Program-made: the position numbers and the translations under genes
In this document: in pieces, positions 5,088-11,013 of the stretch
Numbering within the stretch: position 1 is the stretch's first letter
How the letters are laid out: the number at the start of each line of letters is the position of its first letter
Notes under the pieces: model-generated
Told to the model about the DNA's origin: nothing
Seen by the model: the letters and a program-made list of their open reading frames with translations, nothing else
The model's database searches: none
NCBI GenBank assembly: GCA_036004365.1
Contig: DASYRN010000206.1
Location: 1-11,013, forward strand
Source of the DNA: DP-36 sp036004365
GTDB taxonomy: Bacteria > Desulfobacterota > Binatia > UBA9968
DNA: 11,013 bases
Direction of reading: 5' to 3'

Positions 5088-6662
5088 CTATCGCCCGGTC
5101 CGAGCCAATGAATGAACCCAACCCTTCATCCGCGACTTGGCGTTCTGAATATCCTTGTCGCTGAAGAAGTTTTTCAAATTGACCTTGTCGACAGCGTAGA
5201 CCGGCCGCATAAAATCGCTTTCGTAACCGAAAGGCACGGTCGCGTCGATGCACATCCCACCTTCGAAGCGGGTGTTAGATGCCGTCCACTCCCTTTCGCC
5301 GGCGGTCATTCGTTCGGCAGGCATAAAGGTCTGACCGCGACCTCCCGGAATCGGATTCAAAATATCCGTATGGGGATTGACTCGGGTGGTCAAACACCAC
5401 ATTACATCATCCATGTCGTACGGGTCGGTATCTTCGCTCACCGCGATGCAGATGCGCATCCCCTGGGAGGTCGACATCAAGGCGGACATGAAGTTGCGCT
5501 GCCAGCCTTCATCGATCTTGTTCCGCTTTTTTACCTGAATGATCGCGCCGCCCCAGTCCGTCATGCAATAGGGTATGTTCACATCTTGAATAATTCCCGG
5601 CTGGATGCGCTCGCACAACTCGAACATCGCGGCCTCCCGAACCGTAGTGTCGATGTTGTGGTCGTCCAGCGTATGCACGCCCAAGGCGAAAATGATCGGC
5701 TTGGACTCGGGCTTTCTCATGGTGACCGCAGTCACATGGAAGGTCGGAGCCTTATAGGCCTTGCCCATGTATCCTGCCCATTCCGGGTGAAAATGATAGC
5801 GGCCCTGAATGCCCGCCTTTTCGGCTTCGGCTGTTTCAAAGCGTCGGTCGCGCGGGTTGACGTAGCCTTCCAACACGACTTCGCAGTCCGCAAGCGCCAT
5901 CGCGTTCACGGTCTTTGCCTTGACCAGCCTAACAGGCGTTCCCTGAACCGCGCCCGCAACTCCGATCTCATCGCAGCCTTGGGGCAGGATGACATAGTCG
6001 AAGCCCGCGCCGGCCATCAGCGTACAAGACGGAGGGACGCCAAAGCACATCGTGATGGGAATCGGCTTATTTTCATTGTAATACTTGGTGACCACCTGCC
6101 ACATGTGCGAGCCCGGCGAGATCTGGAACGTCCCTACATTGCCCCAGCGGAAATTCATTCGGTTGTATCCAAGGTCGTATCCGCCCGCAAAATACTCTCC
6201 AGAGATCAGACGGTTGCCCGAACCGACTGTCAACTCAGGCTCCATCTCCGTGTGACGAATGGGCACGAGGTATTCGTTAACGTCGCTGGGTTTTTCGATC
6301 ACGACTTCCTGAGAGGGAGCTTCCTTCTGATTCACAATGACGGGTGGGATGGGATGCGTGAGGGCATAGGTAAGCTGTTTCGTGCGCTCGCGGTCGTCTT
6401 TCCAACCGAACATTTTGTTGATGACATTTATGTCTCCGAACAGGTTGGTGACCACTCGATGGTTGGGTTTTCCCTTCACTTTGTTGAAAAGGACAGGACA
6501 TCCCCCGTCCAATTGCTTCTGTATGGCTGTGACTTCCAGATCGGGGTTGACCTCTTTGTCCGTCTCGACTAGGTCGCCTTCGGACTTCAGCCAGGCGAGC
6601 GCGCTGCGAAGATCGGCGATCGACTCTGCCGGTGCGCCGGCCATTTTAGCTGCCTTGCTCAT
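5088..6662 (-). CDS. UbiD-family (prenylated-FMN-dependent) decarboxylase
   Basis: The product is 524 residues, in the family's usual range of about 480-520. UbiD enzymes reversibly (de)carboxylate aromatic or alpha,beta-unsaturated acids using prenylated FMN made by UbiX. Family landmarks are visible: the N-terminal helix DLRSALAWLKSEGDLVE (17-33), the NRMNFR segment (167-172) corresponding to the N-x4-R motif that supplies the catalytic arginine (Arg172), the HMWQVVTKYY segment (186-195), and CEVVLEGYVNPRD (260-272) with Glu261 and Glu265 as candidates for the active-site glutamates. A FHPEWAGYMG stretch (291-300) replaces the EGPFGE-like segment common in ubiquinone-type UbiD, so this is a divergent subgroup. 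ATG at 6662 has an excellent GGAGG ribosome-binding site. The gene heads the minus-strand block, followed by a terminator and two CoA-transferases. No ubiX is in the window, so the cofactor must come from elsewhere. The substrate is unknown; an aromatic CoA ester is the leading guess. Confidence 0.9.
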   Translation of the reverse strand: MSKAAKMAGAPAESIADLRSALAWLKSEGDLVETDKEVNPDLEVTAIQKQLDGGCPVLFNKVKGKPNHRVVTNLFGDINVINKMFGWKDDRERTKQLTYALTHPIPPVIVNQKEAPSQEVVIEKPSDVNEYLVPIRHTEMEPELTVGSGNRLISGEYFAGGYDLGYNRMNFRWGNVGTFQISPGSHMWQVVTKYYNENKPIPITMCFGVPPSCTLMAGAGFDYVILPQGCDEIGVAGAVQGTPVRLVKAKTVNAMALADCEVVLEGYVNPRDRRFETAEAEKAGIQGRYHFHPEWAGYMGKAYKAPTFHVTAVTMRKPESKPIIFALGVHTLDDHNIDTTVREAAMFELCERIQPGIIQDVNIPYCMTDWGGAIIQVKKRNKIDEGWQRNFMSALMSTSQGMRICIAVSEDTDPYDMDDVMWCLTTRVNPHTDILNPIPGGRGQTFMPAERMTAGEREWTASNTRFEGGMCIDATVPFGYESDFMRPVYAVDKVNLKNFFSDKDIQNAKSRMKGWVHSLARTGR

Positions 6663-6667
6663 GTGTT

Positions 6668-6673
6668 TCCTCC
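6668..6673 (-). promoter_or_regulatory. Strong ribosome-binding site of the UbiD gene
   Basis: The minus strand reads GGAGGA ending 5 bases before the ATG at 6662. It is the best Shine-Dalgarno in the window and fixes that start codon. Other genes of the same block have weak sites, so the decarboxylase is probably translated more strongly than the CoA-transferases. Confidence 0.8.
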
Positions 6674-6909
6674 AATAGGGTAGAAAAATTCAATAGAATA
6701 GAAAGAATTCTAATCTGAATTATATCTGGGTGGATGCTTGGTATCCTGATATCCGAGAACAGGCTAAAAGTCAATTCCTGCGGTCTTTCGAGAAGGACGA
6801 TTTTTCTCCAAACACTCCGATTTCTCGCCGGCCCTTTACTCTCGCTCCGATGCCTGCTATCAGGTGCATGTTATTCTTAATTATCGCAGGGGTCGGTGGA
6901 GACACGACT
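6674..6909. promoter_or_regulatory. Divergent intergenic region, presumed to carry promoters for both directions
   Basis: This stretch separates the minus-strand UbiD block from the plus-strand membrane-fusion gene. Its first 55 bases (6674-6728) are clearly AT-rich (AATTC and GAATT words, a small AGAATTCT palindrome at 6704-6711), as expected of a promoter or operator region. I could not pick a -35/-10 pair with proper spacing in either direction. From 6730 the plus strand is open in the frame of the downstream gene without stops, but codon content and start-site evidence favour initiation at 6910. The region would then also include a leader for that gene. Confidence 0.4.
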
Positions 6910-9900
6910 ATGACATCACCCGGTGAGTGGTCCAAACAGGACTGGCTTCTTTCAGTCGGCCTCGTCTGTTTCTTTTTCTCTGGCGCCGCGGGTCTTATCT
7001 ACCAGGTGGTTTGGACTCGTATGCTCACCCAGATCTTTGGCAACACTACCTATGCGATCGCCACGGTTCTTTCTGCTTTTATGGCTGGGCTGGCTTTGGG
7101 AAGCTATTGGTTTGGCCGGATCGCTGACAAAGGCAAAAACGACTTTTTACTCTACGGTATTCTTGAGGCTGGTGTAGGCGTGTACGGATTTCTTATTCCC
7201 TTCCTGTTTAGGCTCGGACAGATGATTTATAATCCGCTATTCCGTCTCAATGATTCCTATCCGCTGATCTTTAATCTCATGTTGTTTTTTCTTTGTTTTA
7301 TTTTTTTGGTTCTGCCGACCCTGCTCATGGGGGCGACCATGCCGGTCTTGAGCCGGTTTTTTGTCCGCAGCTTCAGTCACCTTGGCCGTCGGGTGGGCGA
7401 CCTCTACGCGACCAATACGTTGGGAGCCGTTCTTGGCTGCGGCGTCGCTGGCTACTATTTGATTCCAACTCTGGGGATGCGGACCACAGTCTACGTGGCC
7501 GCGATTCTCAACCTGGCGGTCGCGGCGGTCATTATTATCGTGAACCAGCTTCGGACCAAGGAGCGGGCTGAGTTTGTTGCTCCGGCTGCAGAAGCAGTAG
7601 ATTCCAATCCAGCAGCCGCGCCTTCCTGGCTGGGTTGGGTGCTACTCGTCTGTTTCGGTCTTTCCGGATTTTCCGCCTTGGTCTATGAGAACGCCTGGAC
7701 TCGCGCCCTAACCCTCGTGATCGGGAGTTCTGTCTATTCCTTTACGACGATGTTGCTCACCTTCCTTGTTGGATTAGCTATCGGGGGATTTCTCTTTGGG
7801 AGACTCTTGGGAGATCGCGCTGTTAACGTCAGAACATTTGGAGCCCTCGAGCTGTGGATTGGACTCACTGCCCTGGCAACCATTCCTTTATTTGAAAAGC
7901 TGCCGCTCATCTTCATTCGCTTGATCCACGCCTTCGGAGATAACTTTTCGATGTTTCTCTCCAGTCAAGTATTCCTTTCCTCTCTCGTGATGTTCATTCC
8001 AACGCTGTTTTTCGGGATGACCTTTCCCCTGGTCGCCCGGTTATTTACCCAAAGTCTCTATCGCGTCGGCAGTAGCGTAGGCACTTCTTACGCGGCCAAC
8101 ACGGTGGGGGCGATTTTGGGCGCTTTTGCCGGAGGATTTATCTTGATTCCGTGGATCGGTGTGCAGAATGCTATCATCTTCGCTGTCGCGATTAATCTTA
8201 TCGTGGGATGGGTCTTGGTCGTGGTCGATCCTCAGTTGTCCAGGGTGCCGCGTTTCGCTCTCGGCGTAGTCGTCCTCGCCCTCATTGTTCTTGTCCCGTT
8301 AAAGATGCCTCTTTGGGACCGGTTTATTCTGACCAGTGGCGTGACCATTTATGGCGACCGCTACGAGAATTTGCCGAAGGATTCTCTCAGGCTGGAAGAG
8401 ATGCGTCGCGATGAGATGCTTTACTATCGCGAAGGGCTGACCGCCACCGTGAGCGTCCATAAAATTGGGAAGGACTACATCTATTTTAAAAGTAACGGCA
8501 AGATCGATGGCTCCCATGGCGATTCTCTGAGCCAGTTGATGACCGGATACGTGCCTCTTCTTCTGCATCCTTGGGGAGAGAGGGCCGCGGTGATCGGCCT
8601 CGGCTCCGGGATGACAGCGCACGCGGTGGCCGCTTTTCCGCTGCGCGAGATCGAAGTGCTGGAGATCGAGCCGACGATGGCGAAGGTTACGGAATTTTTC
8701 AAAGATAAGAACGGTAAGGTCCTCGAAGACCCAAGAGTCCGACTCATCCCCACCGACGGACGCAACTACATCGTCGCTTCGCCCAAGCTCTACGACATCA
8801 TTGCCGCGGAGCCGTCCAACCCTTGGATCGCGGGAATCGCTAATCTCTACACGCGTGAATTTTACGAGATCGTGAAGGCTAAATTGAAGGAGGATGGGAT
8901 CTTTGCCCAGTGGTTTCACAACTATTCCATGTCTCCCGATGACTTTCGGATGGTCTTTCATACCTTTGTCCAGGCGTTCCCCCATGTCACGCTCTGGGGA
9001 ATGAAGGAAAGCGATTTCCTACTGATCGGAACCAAGCAAGAGCAAATTTTCAGCTACGAAAAATTACGGGATGTTTTCTCCAAGAACAGGGTCTTGAGAG
9101 AGGATTTGAAAGACTTGGGCCTTTCCGATGTCTACGGCGTGCTTGGATTTTATCGAATGGGGAAAAAGGAAATCATCGCCTTCAGCGAGGGCGGCGGGCT
9201 CAACACCGATGACGGAGCTCAGCTGGAGTTTTCCGCTCCGAGGAGCCTGCGACGCTCCACATCGGACCTCAATCGCAGGCTCATGGAGTCCTTTTTGGTG
9301 GACGCCCCTTGGCTGAAATCGGAGCCCGTCCCTTTCTCCGAAGCGGTGCGCCACTTTTATTTGGGAGAGGCTTACGAGGCGAGTGCGTGGCACAGCCGGG
9401 CATTGACGGAGGTCGACCGGGCGATCCAACTCGATCCTTCGAATCCCGATTTTTATGTCCTTAAGACCAAGATTCTCCTCGAGCAGGACAAAAGCGCCGA
9501 AGCCGCGAAATCTGCTCTGCTGGCTCTTGAGCGGTCTCCTAAGACCATCAGGCCGATTTTGGGGCTGAGCGATGATTTTTATCTGCCCGAAGCCAAAGCG
9601 GTCTATTCCAAGATTATCGCCATGGGAAGCAAAGAGATACTCCCGTATTTGGGCTTGGGCAATATTTCACTGCATCACGGGGACACTAAGGAAGCGGAGA
9701 AGTGGTTTAGTCAGGCCAAGCATTTCCATCCCAACCATCCTGGATTTCTTCTCGCGTGGGGTCGACTGATGTTGGCTAAAGGCGACGCTGCAACGGCGAG
9801 GGAATTGTTGGAAGAGTCTAAGGAAAAGGGAGAAGACTCAGCGACATTGTTCGGCGCATTGGGAGATGCCTATCTTAAGCTCGAGATGTGGGACCAAGCG

Positions 9901-10089
9901 GCCAAGTCTTATGGGCAGGCTGTAAGACTCAGAAGAAGAAGCGTCGATTGGCGCCGCTCCATGGGTATCGCCTTGGCGAAGATGGGCAGGGTTAAGGAGG
10001 CGGAAGAAAAATTCCGTGAGGTTCTTGCTCTCGATTCGGATAATGCGTCCGCATGGCTGGAGTTAAACAGGTTGGGCAAAAAGTATTAG
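6910..10089 (+). CDS. Large membrane protein: duplicated transmembrane domain + spermidine-synthase-like domain + C-terminal TPRs
   Basis: The product is 1059 residues. Residues 11-215 and 240-465 are two hydrophobic multi-helix halves that are copies of each other: SGAAGLIYQVVWTR (24-37) matches SGFSALVYENAWTR (252-265), and LPTLLMGATMPVLSRFF (135-151) matches IPTLFFGMTFPLVARLF (363-379), all at a constant 228-residue offset. Residues about 480-775 form a spermidine-synthase-like Rossmann domain with GLGSG (563-567), EVLEIEP (582-588), TDGRNY (615-620) and AAEPSNPWIAGIANLYTREF (632-651). The catalytic Asp of true aminopropyltransferases is Glu634 here, and LNTDD (764-768) is conserved. Residues about 810-1059 hold around six TPR-like helical pairs. 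The family is often annotated as fused MFS/spermidine synthase, but polyamine synthesis is not established. ATG 6910 is preferred because GGTGGAG lies 8 bases upstream and the protein then begins just before the first membrane helix. A GTG at 6730 would add 60 atypical residues. No clear terminator follows. Confidence 0.9.
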   Translation: MTSPGEWSKQDWLLSVGLVCFFFSGAAGLIYQVVWTRMLTQIFGNTTYAIATVLSAFMAGLALGSYWFGRIADKGKNDFLLYGILEAGVGVYGFLIPFLFRLGQMIYNPLFRLNDSYPLIFNLMLFFLCFIFLVLPTLLMGATMPVLSRFFVRSFSHLGRRVGDLYATNTLGAVLGCGVAGYYLIPTLGMRTTVYVAAILNLAVAAVIIIVNQLRTKERAEFVAPAAEAVDSNPAAAPSWLGWVLLVCFGLSGFSALVYENAWTRALTLVIGSSVYSFTTMLLTFLVGLAIGGFLFGRLLGDRAVNVRTFGALELWIGLTALATIPLFEKLPLIFIRLIHAFGDNFSMFLSSQVFLSSLVMFIPTLFFGMTFPLVARLFTQSLYRVGSSVGTSYAANTVGAILGAFAGGFILIPWIGVQNAIIFAVAINLIVGWVLVVVDPQLSRVPRFALGVVVLALIVLVPLKMPLWDRFILTSGVTIYGDRYENLPKDSLRLEEMRRDEMLYYREGLTATVSVHKIGKDYIYFKSNGKIDGSHGDSLSQLMTGYVPLLLHPWGERAAVIGLGSGMTAHAVAAFPLREIEVLEIEPTMAKVTEFFKDKNGKVLEDPRVRLIPTDGRNYIVASPKLYDIIAAEPSNPWIAGIANLYTREFYEIVKAKLKEDGIFAQWFHNYSMSPDDFRMVFHTFVQAFPHVTLWGMKESDFLLIGTKQEQIFSYEKLRDVFSKNRVLREDLKDLGLSDVYGVLGFYRMGKKEIIAFSEGGGLNTDDGAQLEFSAPRSLRRSTSDLNRRLMESFLVDAPWLKSEPVPFSEAVRHFYLGEAYEASAWHSRALTEVDRAIQLDPSNPDFYVLKTKILLEQDKSAEAAKSALLALERSPKTIRPILGLSDDFYLPEAKAVYSKIIAMGSKEILPYLGLGNISLHHGDTKEAEKWFSQAKHFHPNHPGFLLAWGRLMLAKGDAATARELLEESKEKGEDSATLFGALGDAYLKLEMWDQAAKSYGQAVRLRRRSVDWRRSMGIALAKMGRVKEAEEKFREVLALDSDNASAWLELNRLGKKY

Positions 10090-10246
10090 AAAATCCTGCG
10101 GCGGAATTAGTTTTACTTTTTCATTTTTCTACTGCGTTCTCCTCACATCTCGAGCCGATAGTGCTAAGGGGCGTTAGACCTTGCCTTCCCAGTGTCTTCA
10201 TGGGATGCTCCCGCAGCATACGGCAACTTCCGATTACGGGGGTGGT
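10090..10246 (+). other. Gap between the membrane-fusion gene and proC
   Basis: There is a T-rich stretch at about 10108-10130 but no stable GC stem in front of it, so no Rho-independent terminator is called. A small inverted repeat (ATGCT, 5-base loop, AGCAT, at 10205-10219) sits about 30 bases before proC and is too short to interpret. A purine-rich GGGGGTGG directly before the ATG at 10247 probably serves as the proC ribosome-binding site. Confidence 0.4.
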
Positions 10247-11013
10247 ATGTTGAAAGAGAAAATCGGAGTTATCGGAGCAGGGAAAATAGGCTCCGCAATC
10301 CTAAGAGGAATCATCCGGGCAGGCCTGGTGCGTAGCGATCAAGTGATGGCGAGTGATGCCAGCACGACCCTGCTGGAGTCCGTTACTCAAGAACTTCGGA
10401 TCAAAGCTACGCCGAACAATGCGGAGGTATGTGACTTTGCAGATATCGTGATTCTTGCGGTTAAGCCCCAGATTGTGGATCCTGTAATTAAAGAAATCGC
10501 CACAGCATTGGGCAAAACAAAACTCTTGGTCTCGGTCGCCGCGGGCGTTCCGCTTTCCCGGATTGAAGACCATTTACCCAAGGGAGCTCGTGTCGTGCGA
10601 GTCATGCCCAATATTCCTTGTGTGGTGGGGGCCGGGGCATCCTGCTATGCCGGTGGGGCACGCGCCACTGCGGAAGACCTGGAAAAAGTGGGGTCGATTT
10701 TAGGCAGTTTTGGGATTGCCTTGCCCTTGGAGGAAAAGCATCTGGACGCGGTCACCGGCCTAAGCGGCAGCGGTCCCGCCTATGTCTTTCTCTTCATTGA
10801 ATCGCTGGCCGACGGAGGCGTTCAGGTAGGTCTCAGCCGGGAGGTTGCTCTCAAGCTGGCCCTGCAGACCGTCTATGGCTCCGCCAAGATGGCACTCGAG
10901 AGCGGCCGGCACTTGGCGCAACTGAAAGATGAAGTGACATCGCCCGGCGGGACTACGATAGCCGGGCTCTATGCTTTGGAAAAGGGAAAATTACGAGGAA
11001 CGATCATGGATGC
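10247..11013 (+). CDS. proC: Pyrroline-5-carboxylate reductase (3' end cut by window)
   Basis: The frame is open from ATG 10247 to the last base: 255 complete codons of an enzyme that is usually about 270 residues, so only a short tail is missing. ProC catalyses the last step of proline synthesis, NAD(P)H-dependent reduction of 1-pyrroline-5-carboxylate, in the cytoplasm. The Rossmann nucleotide-binding loop IGVIGAGKIGSAI (6-18), AVKPQ (71-75), VRVMPNIP (117-124) and the signature TGLSGSGPAYVF (170-181) followed by DEVTSPGGTTIAGL (228-241) are all intact. The MPN-I-P-x-V-VG segment carries Ile-Pro-Cys where Thr-Pro-Ala is common, a tolerated variation. It follows the membrane-fusion gene by 157 bp on the same strand. 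It could have its own promoter, though none is clear, and nothing suggests a functional link to its neighbours. Confidence 0.96.
   Translation, partial: MLKEKIGVIGAGKIGSAILRGIIRAGLVRSDQVMASDASTTLLESVTQELRIKATPNNAEVCDFADIVILAVKPQIVDPVIKEIATALGKTKLLVSVAAGVPLSRIEDHLPKGARVVRVMPNIPCVVGAGASCYAGGARATAEDLEKVGSILGSFGIALPLEEKHLDAVTGLSGSGPAYVFLFIESLADGGVQVGLSREVALKLALQTVYGSAKMALESGRHLAQLKDEVTSPGGTTIAGLYALEKGKLRGTIMD

Noticed and set aside
5112..6572. 486-codon open frame on the plus strand opposite the UbiD gene
   Set aside because: It is fully antisense to a clear enzyme gene. The translation is His/Arg/Val-rich with no recognisable motif, typical of the complement of a coding sequence with biased third positions.
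6730..6909. 60-residue N-terminal extension of the membrane-fusion protein from a GTG start
   Set aside because: The GTG has no clear Shine-Dalgarno, the added residues show no domain, and ATG 6910 has GGTGGAG at good distance right before the first membrane helix.
8299..8985. 228-codon minus-strand frame inside the membrane-fusion gene
   Set aside because: Antisense to conserved synthase-domain motifs; no ribosome-binding site or domain.
10053..10253. 66-codon plus-strand frame across the gap before proC
   Set aside because: It overlaps the end of the membrane-fusion gene and the start of proC, with no ribosome-binding site and no protein-like composition.

Overview
The window reads as part of a Gram-negative bacterial chromosome with moderate GC content. 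Nothing identifies the species: there is no rRNA or tRNA. The gene mix (UbiD-type decarboxylase, tandem CaiB-type CoA-transferases, a membrane-fused spermidine-synthase-like protein, and small unnamed exported or SH3-like proteins) is what I would expect from an uncultured soil or subsurface lineage such as Desulfobacterota, Methylomirabilota or Tectomicrobia. That placement is inference only.

Layout. Bases 1-120 are the tail of a plus-strand gene with a Lys/Pro/Ala/Ser/Glu-rich C-terminus. A small two-gene minus-strand cassette follows (802 down to 180): an SH3-like barrel protein whose stop overlaps the start of an exported glycine-rich protein. A recognisable sigma70-type promoter precedes it. 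From 6662 down to 1046, five minus-strand genes lie head to tail: a UbiD-family decarboxylase, two CaiB/BaiF (family III) CoA-transferases, an Mpr1/Pad1 N-terminal (MPN/JAMM) metallopeptidase, and an alpha/beta hydrolase. A Rho-independent terminator separates the decarboxylase from the first CoA-transferase. A 32-bp-arm inverted repeat built from TGCAAAA-like words separates the two CoA-transferases. Divergent from this block, on the plus strand, is a 1059-residue protein with a duplicated membrane domain, a spermidine-synthase-like domain and C-terminal TPRs. It is followed by proC (pyrroline-5-carboxylate reductase), cut by the window end.

How the genes may work together. A UbiD-type decarboxylase next to two different family III CoA-transferases suggests activation of a carboxylic acid to its CoA thioester followed by, or coupled to, decarboxylation. 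The closest known precedent for this combination is anaerobic phthalate degradation (succinyl-CoA:phthalate CoA-transferase with two subunits, plus phthaloyl-CoA decarboxylase). One of the two CoA-transferases has the catalytic aspartate position occupied by Asp174. The other has Tyr177 there by my alignment, which fits a heteromeric enzyme with one catalytic and one structural subunit. The substrate cannot be read from the sequence. No ubiX-like prenyltransferase, transporter or benzoyl-CoA pathway gene is visible in the window.
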